Positions 25,353-36,981 of a stretch of 64,000 nt of DNA are shown one piece after another; the first letter of the stretch is position 1, and each line of letters starts with the position of its first letter. The notes below the pieces were generated by a model. That model searched no databases and was not told the DNA's origin. It saw only the letters and a program-made list of their open reading frames with translations. This DNA comes from Fibrobacter succinogenes (lineage in GTDB: Bacteria; Fibrobacterota; Fibrobacteria; Fibrobacterales; Fibrobacteraceae). The position numbers were made by a program, and so were the translations under genes. The stretch is taken from the NCBI GenBank assembly GCA_902762305.1, contig CACWNW010000025.1, positions 16,492 through 80,491 on the forward strand, in the 5' to 3' direction.

Positions 25353-26144
25353 ATGATTCGCAAATCATTGTTCCTGATTTCTTTTGCCATGTTAGCTCTT
25401 AATACGGCTACATTTGCAAACAAATGCACAGATGTTGCATTCAGCATGAATGCAAACCCAAACATTAGCATAGACCCGAATTTCCATATAGATTCAATAT
25501 ACACTAAATCGTCCACACAAAAATTCATTTACGCCAACGGCAAGGTTGCCGAAGTTCATGAGAAAGGCGAAAAAGAACAAATTCTATACATTTATCACGA
25601 TGTAGATAAAACATCTTTGAAAAATACAGGATTAGAATACATTTTGACCAAATGTGAAGCCCAAGACACCTTGTGTTACGTACAAACTATTTACCAAGAC
25701 GGGGTACTATTTGATGGGACACTCACTATTAAAGCCACACCCGAGTATATAAGTCAAGAAATAGAACAACCCGATTATCACCAACTTACTGAATTTATCA
25801 TAAAGCCGGATACACTCCTATACAAGAATGAAAGCTATGAGAGATACATGGGTTATAAAGTTTCCATGAAATCAAGCTCAATGCTACATGTGGCAGACCC
25901 AAACGACGATACAAAATGCGATGTCTATATTGATGACAAAAAATACGCAACATTGTCATACAATCCCAACGAAAAAGGCTTTTCCATAAGCATGACCGTA
26001 GGAGACTTGGACCATCCTAGCGCCGAATACTTTTTTATTGAAGAAAACAAAACATCCCCCATCCGCAAGACTGTTAAGCCCGTCAAAATCGCGCCCAAGG
26101 CCCGCTACTTCGACCTTCTAGGCAGATTCAAGTTCACAAAATAA
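25353..26144 (+). CDS. Secreted protein with IAPKAxYFDLLGR tail
   Basis: A 263-residue protein with a signal peptide (SLFLISFAMLALNTATFA). Four Cys (KCTDVAF, KCEAQDTLC, TKCDVYIDD) may form disulfides. The body is beta-rich and of no known family. The last 26 residues, IRKTVKPVKIAPKARYFDLL followed by GRFKFTK, match the neighbouring gene at 26348 (TSIRKTVKRIKIAPKAHYF). YFDLLGR looks like the first strand of a type IX secretion C-terminal domain, but the protein stops right after it. AAGGAG lies before the ATG. The two genes are tandem duplicates. Confidence 0.65.
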   Translation: MIRKSLFLISFAMLALNTATFANKCTDVAFSMNANPNISIDPNFHIDSIYTKSSTQKFIYANGKVAEVHEKGEKEQILYIYHDVDKTSLKNTGLEYILTKCEAQDTLCYVQTIYQDGVLFDGTLTIKATPEYISQEIEQPDYHQLTEFIIKPDTLLYKNESYERYMGYKVSMKSSSMLHVADPNDDTKCDVYIDDKKYATLSYNPNEKGFSISMTVGDLDHPSAEYFFIEENKTSPIRKTVKPVKIAPKARYFDLLGRFKFTK

Positions 26145-26209
26145 CGGAATCAACATGTTCCGCAAACCAGCCCAGTGACCTACTTTATCAAGCTGGTCGA
26201 ACCGACAAA

Positions 26210-26238
26210 ACGCTAGGCAATCGCCTGGCGGTTTTTGT
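26210..26238 (+). terminator. Terminator after the 25353 gene
   Basis: CGCTAGGC/GCCTGGCG (one U-G pair) with AATC loop and GTTTTTG. Confidence 0.75.
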
Positions 26239-26347
26239 AATATTGGAAAAAGGAACTTCGCCGTCACATTATTTTGCGATAAAAGCCACGGGCTCTATAA
26301 AACAACCTAAAGTTTTTATATTAATGCAAAAATAAAAGGAGGGTCGA

Positions 26348-27142
26348 ATGAATCCATTCAACAAGAGCAATCTTTCCGCATTTCTTACTTTGTTTGCTTC
26401 CGTTGCCAGCACATCCGCTTTTGCCAACACTTGCACAGACGCTGTTTTCAAAGAGATTGCTGGTTACTACATGATTGAAGATAGCGGACTCCAATTAGAT
26501 TCCGCCATCTCGCCAAATTTTTACAATCAAACATACACATACTCCAATGGCAAAGTGAGCAGAAGCCAATTTTTCGAAAAAGAAAGCGGCTCGACCTCCA
26601 CCATGAATTACTATTGGAACAAAGATGAAAGCGCCTTGACAAAACAGGGTATCGAATATTTCATGAAGGATTCCACCTCAGGAGATACCACATTTATTTT
26701 CGAGAATTATTATGTCCTAGGAGTCATGGGACATCAAAAGACCATAAAGGTAACGAGTCAATCCGCAAGCATCCTGACAAAAGATCTGGATTTCGGTCAA
26801 GAAAATTTCGAGGAAATCATCAACAAGGGCGATACCGTCATCATCAACAGATACTCCGGGAAAGACAACTCGACAGCGCTCTCCAATACAGAATTCTATG
26901 TAAGCGATACGGAAAATACCAAATGTCTTGAACTGAACAAAAATGGAACAATCGCCAATACAATCACTTACGAACCCATGAACGACGGCTATTCGTTGTC
27001 ATTTTATTCCGATGGATTCATAACGATACATTATTATTCAAAACCCGAAGGAACAACTTCTATCCGCAAAACGGTAAAGCGCATCAAAATCGCACCCAAA
27101 GCCCACTACTTCGACCTGCTAGGCAGGCACATTAGTCATTAG
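26348..27142 (+). CDS. Secreted protein, paralogue of the 25353 gene
   Basis: A 264-residue protein with a signal peptide (FLTLFASVASTSAFA), a leading TCTDAVF like the KCTDVAF of its neighbour, a YSNGKVSRSQFFEKES segment similar to its YANGKVAEVHEKGE, and the shared tail IRKTVKRIKIAPKAHYFDLL-GRHISH. A strong GGAGG precedes the ATG. Its stop codon is the first TAG inside a tandem heptamer array (TCATTAG), so array length cannot change the protein. Function unknown; probably surface located. Confidence 0.65.
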   Translation: MNPFNKSNLSAFLTLFASVASTSAFANTCTDAVFKEIAGYYMIEDSGLQLDSAISPNFYNQTYTYSNGKVSRSQFFEKESGSTSTMNYYWNKDESALTKQGIEYFMKDSTSGDTTFIFENYYVLGVMGHQKTIKVTSQSASILTKDLDFGQENFEEIINKGDTVIINRYSGKDNSTALSNTEFYVSDTENTKCLELNKNGTIANTITYEPMNDGYSLSFYSDGFITIHYYSKPEGTTSIRKTVKRIKIAPKAHYFDLLGRHISH

Positions 27143-27195
27143 TCATTAGTCATTAGTCATTGGTCAAAGGTTGTTCGTCAATAGTTATTGGTGAA
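27130..27195 (+). repeat. Tandem heptamer array (TTAGTCA)n, copy 4
   Basis: About five consecutive units of TCATTAG with one TCATTGG overlap the stop codon of the preceding gene, followed by GTCAATAGTTATTGGTG. The words are the same as in the 7394 palindrome. Confidence 0.75.
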
Positions 27196-27242
27196 TATAA
27201 TTTTACGGATGTAGCACGTTAACTTTTTCTAGATTCATTCAC

Positions 27243-28100
27243 ATGAGCAAGCTTCAAAAATACAACCGAATCATCTTTGCGGTTATTTCCATCCCCACTC
27301 TCATCGCAATGGCGGGAATCGCATTCCTCATCATTTGCGAAGTTCTCCCTAAAAGTCACCCAGAATTCGACCAGAACAAGGGCGTCATTTCAAAAACCGA
27401 AGCCGAAAAGAACGCAAGCAAAGAAGAGTACAACCAGTACATCTCTTACGATCACATGTTCGTCCTGAACTCCGAGCAGCAGGAATTTGTCATCCCCGTG
27501 ACGGCAAGAACAATGGAAAAGAAGGAGCGCTGGACGGAACGTTATAGAATGAATGAAGGAAGTGTCGCTGAAGTCGTTTTCGACAACAGCGACAACAACA
27601 GCTTTTCAACAAGCGGAGAAAAGCAACCCGAAAAAAAGCCGGACACAACATACCTCGCGGCATTTTATAACAACTATTTTGTCAATCTCGTGTACGAAAA
27701 TGCAGCCAGGAAAATTCACAGGACATTGATAAAGGAACGTTTCACCGGCTGGGAACTGAACTACATCCGCATCGGCTCAAAGCGTTACCTAGCTTTCATC
27801 GGGACCTCGACCGATTCTAACGACGACGGCTACTTGAACGACCTAGACAATGGACGTTTTTATCTATATGACATAGATGCGGACGACATGAAAGAGGTTA
27901 TAATTCCGAACATGGAGATTTTGCACTACCACCTGATGAAAAATACATCGTACTTGATTTTTGATGTAAAAGACACAAAACGCCCAGAATCGCACAAGAA
28001 CGAGCAGTTCATGTACCGCTACGACATCAACACGGGAAAGTACGAAGACGTCATCCCCGAAGAAGAAAAGAATCTACATTTGAAACTGATAATGAAATAA
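27243..28100 (+). CDS. Membrane-anchored periplasmic protein, function unknown
   Basis: A 285-residue protein with one N-terminal membrane helix (IIFAVISIPTLIAMAGIAFLIICEV) and a large hydrophilic domain. The domain has a beta-rich pattern with strands such as YLAAFYNNYFVNLVY and KRYLAFIGTSTDSNDDGYLN; the latter DSNDDGYLND is an EF-hand-like calcium loop (D-x-N-D-D-G-x-L-N-D), perhaps Ca-binding. RFYLYDIDADDMKEVI and FMYRYDINTGKYEDV are beta-propeller-like repeats. No family recognised. It starts with ATG 26 bases before a small zinc-ribbon gene on the other side. Confidence 0.6.
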   Translation: MSKLQKYNRIIFAVISIPTLIAMAGIAFLIICEVLPKSHPEFDQNKGVISKTEAEKNASKEEYNQYISYDHMFVLNSEQQEFVIPVTARTMEKKERWTERYRMNEGSVAEVVFDNSDNNSFSTSGEKQPEKKPDTTYLAAFYNNYFVNLVYENAARKIHRTLIKERFTGWELNYIRIGSKRYLAFIGTSTDSNDDGYLNDLDNGRFYLYDIDADDMKEVIIPNMEILHYHLMKNTSYLIFDVKDTKRPESHKNEQFMYRYDINTGKYEDVIPEEEKNLHLKLIMK

Positions 28101-28125
28101 CCACCCACACTCCCTATTGTCCACT

Positions 28126-28392
28126 ATGATCTGTCCTCATTGCGGCGCCGAACTGAAAAATGGCGCGACCTTCTGCCCGCATTGCGGGAGCGACGCCGAT
28201 ACCGGCTGGAAGGACGGCGGGGAGTTTTCCGACCTCGAAACTCCCGACTACGACGAAATTCTCGAGAATGAATTCGGGGACGACCCGGACAGCCCTTACG
28301 CCAAGAAGAAAGACAAACGCTTCGGCGGAATTGTCGGCACAATCGCGGCCGTGGTTGTAGCACTCGCTTTTATCGCCGCGATGGTGTTATAG
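28126..28392 (+). CDS. Zinc-ribbon protein with C-terminal membrane helix
   Basis: An 88-residue protein: MICPHCGAELKNGATFCPHCG is a two-CxxC zinc ribbon (DZR/zf-ribbon_3 type), followed by an acidic linker and a membrane helix (GIVGTIAAVVVALAFIAAMVL). A TTG nine bases upstream is in frame, but the ATG gives the conserved start. Such tail-anchored ribbon proteins are common and their role is unknown. It precedes thiC. Confidence 0.7.
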   Translation: MICPHCGAELKNGATFCPHCGSDADTGWKDGGEFSDLETPDYDEILENEFGDDPDSPYAKKKDKRFGGIVGTIAAVVVALAFIAAMVL

Positions 28393-28405
28393 GCCAAAAT
28401 TTTTC

Positions 28406-30148
<1,743 letters not shown>

Positions 30149-30202
30149 TCACCCACGCTAATTAAAAATTTAATGCGACCAATCAACTTTGGCCGCATTT
30201 TT

Positions 30203-31330
30203 CTATCTATTCAACTTTTCCTTGTAAAGCGCCTCGTCAGCACGCGAGAACAAGTCGATTACCGTCTCGGAACGGCCTCGGCTCGCAGCATACCCGATGC
30301 TCACGCTAAGCGAATACGGGAGCGAAGCGGATGTCCGCGCCAGGTCGTCCTTCACGGTCTTGCGCAACGCATCGGCCTCGGCATCGTTCGCGAGGAAGGC
30401 GACCAGATTGAATTCGTCGCCACCAAAACGCGAGATAAAGCAGCCCAGCGGTCCGCAGACACGCTTGAGCACATCAGCCACCATGTTGAGCGCGCTATCG
30501 CCCTCGGCATGCCCGTAGGTATCGTTGATTCCCTTGAACTTGTCCAGGTCGAGCACAAAGAGATAGACCTTCTTGTTCTCGGTATACTGCCCAATTTTCG
30601 AATCGAGGAAGGTATTGAGCTGGTTCCTGTTGTTGAGTTTGGTAAGCGGGTCCGTCGATATCATGCGGGACTGCATTTCGAGGAAAACGAACAAAGCCGA
30701 AATAACCATCGCGTACACGGAATAAGGAGCAGATTCTGGAGTACATTCCATACCCAGACCTAACAACGGGAGAAGCCCGAACATGGCAAGCGAGAAATAA
30801 AGCACGCGATCCGAGAAATACCGCTTGAGCGGGATGCGGTACCCGGCTAGGATACACGCAAAGACCATATAAATACCGCAACACGCGACATAAACGAGGT
30901 AGTACGGGCCCCGCGACAGGACATTGTTTTCATCGACACTCCACACCCACCCGAACTTGATGCTTCCGGCCACAAGCGCAATCGCAAAAATGCCCGGCAA
31001 AGCAATCAGGGACATCATGCGACGGTCCCTCCAGAAGCGGAGCTGCATGTTGTAACCCACGAACCGCAGCCACTGGAAATACAGCATCACATTGACAACA
31101 TGGAAAACAGAAACCATGATACAGGTCGTCACCTCAGAACCGGCGAATACCACGCCATTCTGCGCGATCTTGGCTATATCCATGACAAGCATAAGAATTA
31201 TCATCACGAAAACATGCGTCAAGATGGTCTGGTTCGTAAGGCGGCTCAGACTCGTTCGGAGCGCAACGAGCATCACCACGAGGACCGCGATGCAGAACAA
31301 ATTAGTTTCTATGTAACCGAACATCTCCAT
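30203..31330 (-). CDS. Membrane-bound diguanylate cyclase (GGDEF)
   Basis: A 375-residue protein that should make cyclic di-GMP. Residues 1-220 contain about six membrane helices. The GGDEF domain starts DPLTKLNNRNQLNTF and has an intact GGDEF (303-307; SRFGGDEFNLV), LDLDKFKGINDTYGHAEGD and SIGYA. An inhibitory RxxD before GGDEF is not seen (CGPLGCFIS). It lies five bases after the paralogous gene at 31336, so both are co-transcribed. Confidence 0.9.
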   Translation of the reverse strand: MEMFGYIETNLFCIAVLVVMLVALRTSLSRLTNQTILTHVFVMIILMLVMDIAKIAQNGVVFAGSEVTTCIMVSVFHVVNVMLYFQWLRFVGYNMQLRFWRDRRMMSLIALPGIFAIALVAGSIKFGWVWSVDENNVLSRGPYYLVYVACCGIYMVFACILAGYRIPLKRYFSDRVLYFSLAMFGLLPLLGLGMECTPESAPYSVYAMVISALFVFLEMQSRMISTDPLTKLNNRNQLNTFLDSKIGQYTENKKVYLFVLDLDKFKGINDTYGHAEGDSALNMVADVLKRVCGPLGCFISRFGGDEFNLVAFLANDAEADALRKTVKDDLARTSASLPYSLSVSIGYAASRGRSETVIDLFSRADEALYKEKLNR

Positions 31331-31335
31331 TTCCG

Positions 31336-32466
31336 CTACCGTTCCGCATGTTTCCGTTTCTTGATTTTGTAAAGCGAGGCATCGGCCCTGTTCAACAGGC
31401 TTTCTTCTGTTTCCCCTTCCCTGAGCGCAGCATACCCGACGCTCATCGAAAGCGTGTACAGGAGCGGCTTCGAACTTTCAACCAGCCTCTTTTCGAGTTG
31501 ATCGCAAAGTTCATCGGCGGCAGCGTTGTCCGGAAGGTTCGCGAAGACGACGAACTCGTCACCGCCATAGCGCGAGATGAAATGCCCACGCGGGCCACAG
31601 ACGCTTTTCAGCACCGAAGCCACGACGATAAGCGCATTGTCCCCCTCCATGTGGCCATAGGTATCATTTATGCTCTTGAACTTGTCCAGGTCGACAATAA
31701 ACTGATAGAGCCTCTTGCCCGGGATTTCCTGCTTGAAGTGAGAACTCAGGTAGATACTGGCCTGGTTCCTGTTGTTGAGGCGCGTCAGAGGGTCGACAGA
31801 AATCATTTCGCGCTGGATTTCGAGGAACACGATAATGAGTCCGAGAGTCGCCCCCGTACAGAAAACCGAAATTCCCGTAAACTGCGCCTGCAGGCACTGC
31901 GATATGAAGGGCAGGAACCCGAGTGCAGAAATCGCGTAGAGCTTGTTCCTGTTCAAGAGGTCACGCTGCCGCTTGATGGTGAACACCGCTACAAGCAGGG
32001 AATAGACCAAGTAGATGAACATGACGGTCACCTGGATGAACAGCAGGCTCCCGCGATGGTAATGGTTATCGGCGTCGATGGTGAAATACCAGCCCGTCTT
32101 GATGGAAACAATCGAAAGCACGACTTCCACGACCATGGGCAGCGCAAACAGGACCTTGAAGACTTTTCCTGAAAAACGCTGGCTCCCGGAAAGAATCAGG
32201 GAATAGCGGCTCCAATAATAGCAAAGGATTCCACACTGCGCGAAGTAGGCCGCATTGATAAGGTAGTTCAGCAGGCGGGCACCGGTATACGTGGCACCAT
32301 CCAGAAGCACCCAAAGAACATCGAGCGAAAACAGGAGCTGCGTATGGAAGCAGAGCCTGTAGAATGTCTTGCGGTCAGTCTCATGCATCACGCCACGGCA
32401 AACCATGAACATCAGCATGATGATCATTATTGCGCATAACAGATTTATGGTAACGTACAAAGACAT
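31336..32466 (-). CDS. Membrane-bound diguanylate cyclase (GGDEF), paralogue
   Basis: A protein of about 376 residues from the Met of MSLYVTINLL (an upstream in-frame ATG at 32532 lies in AT-rich DNA). The N-terminal half has about six membrane helices. The GGDEF domain has DPLTRLNNRNQASIY, VDLDKFKSINDTYGHMEGD, an intact GGDEF (301-305) and SVGYAAL. It resembles the downstream gene over its full length, so the pair arose by tandem duplication. No RxxD inhibitory site is seen. It is the first gene of the pair. Confidence 0.88.
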   Translation of the reverse strand: MSLYVTINLLCAIMIIMLMFMVCRGVMHETDRKTFYRLCFHTQLLFSLDVLWVLLDGATYTGARLLNYLINAAYFAQCGILCYYWSRYSLILSGSQRFSGKVFKVLFALPMVVEVVLSIVSIKTGWYFTIDADNHYHRGSLLFIQVTVMFIYLVYSLLVAVFTIKRQRDLLNRNKLYAISALGFLPFISQCLQAQFTGISVFCTGATLGLIIVFLEIQREMISVDPLTRLNNRNQASIYLSSHFKQEIPGKRLYQFIVDLDKFKSINDTYGHMEGDNALIVVASVLKSVCGPRGHFISRYGGDEFVVFANLPDNAAADELCDQLEKRLVESSKPLLYTLSMSVGYAALREGETEESLLNRADASLYKIKKRKHAER

Positions 32467-32651
32467 CCGGTCCCATCCCCGCTTAACATTAAAATAATAA
32501 TTAAATATATTTCTTGTCAGTCGATATCGCACATTTTTACCCTACAAACTGGCAAACTCGGGGGCGGGTGTTAGCGAAATCACATCTTGTGAGGAATGGT
32601 CTAAAAAAATTTTTTCTTTTTTTATTTATCTTTTCGAAAAAAGGAGTAAAA

Positions 32652-34193
32652 ATGGTCATTACCGTATTTATCCTGTACCTGCTGATGATGCTCGGTATCG
32701 GATTCTACTTTTCCAAGAAGGCGAACAGCCTGAACGCCTACTACCTGGGCAACCGCGGCATGAACAAGTGGGTGGTCGCGATGTCCGCCCAGGCCTCCGA
32801 CATGAGCGGCTGGCTTTTGATGGGCCTCCCGGGCGCTATCTTCGTGAGCGGTTTCTCCGAAGCGTGGATTGGCATCGGCCTCGTCATCGGCACATACCTC
32901 AACTGGAAAATCGTGGGCCGCAGGCTCCGCAAGTACAGCCACTTCTGCGGCGACTCCATCACGCTCCCCGACTTCTTTGCGAACCGCTTCCGCGACAACA
33001 AGGGAATCATCCGCGTCATCGCCTCGATTTTCATTCTCGCGTTCTTCCTGTTCTACACGGTTTCGGGCTTTGTAGCTAGCGCTAAACTCTTCGGCACCAT
33101 CTTCGGCATGAACTACACCACGGGCCTTATCATCGGTGCGGTCGTCGTGGTGAGCTACACCTTCATGGGCGGTTTCTTCGCCGTGTGCTGGACGGACTTT
33201 ATCCAGGCGACCATGATGCTCATTGCCGTCATCGCCATTCCCTCGATTATCATGGCCGGTTCGGGCGGTTTTGCGGCCACCATGGACGCCGTGAACGCAC
33301 AGAATCCCTACCTGATGAGCCTGTTCACGAACGCCACCACAGGCAAGTCCATCGGCCTGATTGCGTTGATTTCTAGCCTCGCGTGGGGCCTCGGCTACTT
33401 CGGCATGCCGCACATCCTGGTGCGCTTCATGAGCATCAAGAACGCCGAAGACATCAAGTTCTCCCGCCGCGTCGCCATGACCTGGGTCACCATCTGCCTC
33501 GGTGCCGCCATCATGATCGCCATCCTCGGACGCTACTACGTAGAAGCGAACGGCATTACCGTCGCCGACCCGGAACGCATCTTCATGATTCTTTGCCAGA
33601 CTCTCTGCCACCCGGCTGTCGCCGCCATTCTCATGGCTGCCATCCTTGCCGCCATCATGAGTACCGCCGACTCGCAGCTGCTGGTTTCGGCTTCTGCATT
33701 CAGTAACGACCTCTACAAGCACCTGTTCCGCAAGAATGCGAGCAACAAGGAAGTCATGTGGGTGAGCCGCGGCGTGGTCGTGCTCATCACGATTGTCGCA
33801 GTCATCGTCGCCATGCAGGGCGCCCCGAGCGCTGACGGCGTCAAGCAGGGCAAGAGCTTCCTCGACGTGGTGATGAGCCTTGTGAGCTTCGCCTGGGGCG
33901 GCTTCGGTGCGACCTTCGGCCCGATTATGCTCCTTGCCCTGTTCTGGAAGCGTACCACGCTTCCGGGCGCCATCGCGGGCATGCTCGTCGGCGGCATCAC
34001 AACGTTCGTTTGGAAGTTCTACCTCTCCGGATTCTCCGCTGAAATCTTCCAGATCTACGAACTCGTGCCCGGCTTCGTGCTCAGTTTCGCGACCATCGTA
34101 ATCGTAAGCCTCTGCACCAAGGCCCCGAGCAAAGAAATCCAAGACGAGTTCGATGCTGTTGAACACACTCGCCTGAGCGATATGAAGCTGTAA
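32652..34193 (+). CDS. putP: Sodium/proline symporter
   Basis: A 513-residue inner-membrane carrier of the SSS family. Diagnostic sequences include YYLGNRGMNKWVVAMSAQAS with DMSGWLLMGLPGA, TLPDFFANRF, GGFFAVCWTDFIQATMM, GLGYFGMPHILVRFM, and AAIMSTADSQLLVSASAF (sodium-site Ser/Thr). These match E. coli PutP well. Thirteen membrane segments are expected. AAGGAG precedes the ATG at 32652; an earlier in-frame start at 32514 would fall in the AT-rich leader. A terminator follows. No putA lies nearby. Confidence 0.93.
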   Translation: MVITVFILYLLMMLGIGFYFSKKANSLNAYYLGNRGMNKWVVAMSAQASDMSGWLLMGLPGAIFVSGFSEAWIGIGLVIGTYLNWKIVGRRLRKYSHFCGDSITLPDFFANRFRDNKGIIRVIASIFILAFFLFYTVSGFVASAKLFGTIFGMNYTTGLIIGAVVVVSYTFMGGFFAVCWTDFIQATMMLIAVIAIPSIIMAGSGGFAATMDAVNAQNPYLMSLFTNATTGKSIGLIALISSLAWGLGYFGMPHILVRFMSIKNAEDIKFSRRVAMTWVTICLGAAIMIAILGRYYVEANGITVADPERIFMILCQTLCHPAVAAILMAAILAAIMSTADSQLLVSASAFSNDLYKHLFRKNASNKEVMWVSRGVVVLITIVAVIVAMQGAPSADGVKQGKSFLDVVMSLVSFAWGGFGATFGPIMLLALFWKRTTLPGAIAGMLVGGITTFVWKFYLSGFSAEIFQIYELVPGFVLSFATIVIVSLCTKAPSKEIQDEFDAVEHTRLSDMKL

Positions 34194-34228
34194 TTCAATT
34201 GGCGCTTGAGCGCTGCGAAAGTACAAAA

Positions 34229-34256
34229 AAGGCCTGCTCACAAGCAGGTCTTTTCA
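34229..34256 (+). terminator. Terminator after putP
   Basis: GGCCTGCT/AGCAGGTC stem (one G-U pair), loop CACA, then TTTTCATTTT. Confidence 0.8.
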
Positions 34257-34300
34257 TTTTCCAGGGATCATCCCGTATGGGGATTGCGTTTCTGCCAAGC

Positions 34301-35206
34301 TTACTCGACATCCTTAATCGTGCAGTCCATGGACACGCCCGCCTGTGAGGTAATCGTGCTGTCGGTACCCACAGAATAGATGAACATCGAAAGCGATGCA
34401 TCCTCTTCGCGTAACGGGAGCATCAGCAACGTGGAGCGCTGGATATCGTAATGACCTTCATGCTTGTTCACCACATTGTCGCCGACCGAAGTTTCATAGG
34501 CGTACGAACTATCGAGGAATTTAAAAATCTTCGTAGAATCGCCGTCGGTGCATTCATAAATCTTGTTCTGAATCACTTCGGCCTTGGAGACTTTGCCCTT
34601 CTGGACAGCGACGCTAGCCTTGATGGCTTCGCTATAATCGCCACCGTCTACAGAGTACAGAATTATGTCGTCTTCATCGGCATTGTCGGCGTCTTTGACG
34701 ACGAACGACATTTTGAAGCCTTCGTTCACTTTTTCCACAATCTTTTTGGCGGCATCGGTTTCGCTATACTGCACGCCGCTATTGCCCTTTTCAATACTCA
34801 CCACGCCACCTGCAAAATCCGTATAGGTGACCACCCACAATTCGTCCGGAATGCGGAAAGCCATAAGTCCCTGCTTGCGGCCAGTAGAAAGGTAAACGGT
34901 CTGGTCAAACAGCTTGAGTTCCATATTCTTCAGCAGGTCTTCCAGTTTCGCGATGCGGGCACCTTCCGGAACCACAACAACAAACGAAGACGAGGATTCC
35001 GGCGCTTCGCTAGACGAGGATTTTTCATCGCTCACGCTCGATGACGACTTTTCTTCCTTCTTGGACGACGAAGACTTGTCGGAGGATTTTTCAGAAGAAG
35101 AAGATTCTTCGGAAGATGGGTCAACAGAAGTGGAAGAACTGTCGTCGCCGCAAGCAGCAAACATAAACGCCGACGAAATCAAGAGAGCAAGAAATCTATA
35201 CTTCAT
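34301..35206 (-). CDS. Ser-rich-linker lipoprotein, Fibrobacter type
   Basis: A 301-residue lipoprotein: lipobox FAACG (Cys19), then DDSSSTSVDPSSEES and a roughly 60-residue Ser/Glu/Lys-rich linker typical of surface lipoproteins of this genus, and a beta-rich domain of about 225 residues beginning VVVPEGARIAKLEDLLKN. Three Cys in the C-terminal part could form disulfides. A TATATTTA box lies only five bases before the ATG and there is no Shine-Dalgarno sequence. Function unknown. Confidence 0.7.
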   Translation of the reverse strand: MKYRFLALLISSAFMFAACGDDSSSTSVDPSSEESSSSEKSSDKSSSSKKEEKSSSSVSDEKSSSSEAPESSSSFVVVVPEGARIAKLEDLLKNMELKLFDQTVYLSTGRKQGLMAFRIPDELWVVTYTDFAGGVVSIEKGNSGVQYSETDAAKKIVEKVNEGFKMSFVVKDADNADEDDIILYSVDGGDYSEAIKASVAVQKGKVSKAEVIQNKIYECTDGDSTKIFKFLDSSYAYETSVGDNVVNKHEGHYDIQRSTLLMLPLREEDASLSMFIYSVGTDSTITSQAGVSMDCTIKDVE

Positions 35207-35211
35207 GTTCT

Positions 35212-35219
35212 TAAATATA
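35212..35219 (-). promoter_or_regulatory. Putative -7 box of the Ser-rich lipoprotein gene
   Basis: TATATTTA on the minus strand ends five bases before the ATG (spacer AGAAC), the layout of a leaderless mRNA. Confidence 0.5.
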
Positions 35220-35292
35220 GATTATCGAGAAAACGCTTTCAATAAAAAAAAAAGTCTTTCGGAAATCAATTTGCAAATGATTCGCATTTTTA

Positions 35293-35496
35293 CAGACCAA
35301 ACAACCATCTTAGCGGCATTTGGTCTGCCGACTTTTAGTTTGTTCATGCTATTTCAGGCATTTTTCAGGACTTTTGCCCCCGAAAGCATCCTCAGAAACT
35401 CGTTTTCTGGAGCAAAAAGCATATTTTTCGCCTAAAATCGTTTAATTTGAACAAAATCATACAGACCAAACCGCGACAAAAGCCCCATTTAGTCTG
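35293..35496. repeat. Two equal-geometry palindromes (CAGACCAAA, 17 bases, TTTGGTCTG)
   Basis: Within a gene-free 700-base stretch (35220-35919), CAGACCAAA pairs with TTTGGTCTG at 35293-35327, and CAGACCAAA with TTTAGTCTG at 35462-35496. Both units are 35 bases with nine-base arms and 17-base spacers of unrelated sequence. They may be operators or mobile-element scars. The rest of the gap is mosaic repeats and the gapA terminator; no gene is seen. Confidence 0.6.
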
Positions 35497-35529
35497 CTAT
35501 TTCGCCCAAAAGCAACGTTTGCTCCGCCT

Positions 35530-35684
35530 GACGAACGAGCGGTCGATTCGTGAACAACAAAGCCCTCGGGCGTTAACCCAGGGCGGTTGCGAGAGCACTT
35601 TGACCACTTAGCGCTTTAGCGCTTACGTGGGCATGGTCCCCCTTGCGGGGAGAGTGAGAAACCGGAGGTCTCGACACCCTAAAC
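35530..35684 (+). repeat. Covarying mosaic element, copy C (long form)
   Basis: Starts with GACGAACGAGCGGTC, then GATTCGTGAACAACAAA, stem GCCCTCGGG with CCCAGGGC, and GGTTGCGAGAGC. It contains a block with GCACTTTGACCACTTAGCGC and CCCCCTTGCGGGGAGAGTGA, which recurs exactly in copy E over about 63 bases, then CCGGAGGTCTCGACACCCTAAAC. The next unit follows head to tail. Confidence 0.8.
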
Positions 35685-35799
35685 GACGAACGAGCGGTCG
35701 ATTCGTGAGCAACAAAGCCCTCGGGCGTTAACCGAGGGCGGTTGCGAGAGCGAGTGAGAAACCGGAGGTCTCGACACCCTAAACGACGAACGAGCGGTC
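35685..35799 (+). repeat. Covarying mosaic element, copy D (short form)
   Basis: GACGAACGAGCGGTC begins the unit again; then GTGAGCAACAAA, stem GCCCTCGG/CCGAGGGC with loop GCGTTAA, GGTTGCGAGAGCGAGTGAG, CCGGAGGTCTCGACACCCTA, and a final GACGAACGAGCGGTC. It lacks the inserted block of copy C. Confidence 0.8.
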
Positions 35800-35802
35800 T
35801 TA

Positions 35803-35836
35803 AAAAGAGAACCCGCCGCACATAGCGACGGGTTTC
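35803..35836 (-). terminator. Terminator of gapA
   Basis: On the minus strand AACCCGTCG/CGGCGGGTT (one mismatch) with a short loop is followed by CTCTTTTTA. Confidence 0.8.
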
Positions 35837-35919
35837 TGTAAAAGTTTCAAGCGGAAGCGCGGAAATCAAGTTGCCCGAAGGCTGTTACGTCCGCGCCACT
35901 AGCGCTTTACCGAAATCAA

Positions 35920-36940
<1,021 letters not shown>

Positions 36941-36973
36941 CTAGCCACCTTCAGGGTGGTGCTTTGCTGGCGA

Positions 36974-36981
36974 CAAAGATA
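36974..36981 (-). promoter_or_regulatory. Putative -7 box of gapA
   Basis: TATCTTTG on the minus strand; the 63-base leader contains a CCACC/GGTGG hairpin and a GGATCC before the ATG. Confidence 0.5.

Noticed and set aside
35530..35799. Direct repeats with spacers that could suggest a CRISPR array
   Set aside because: Only two units, unit lengths differ, spacers contain conserved blocks and no cas genes are present.
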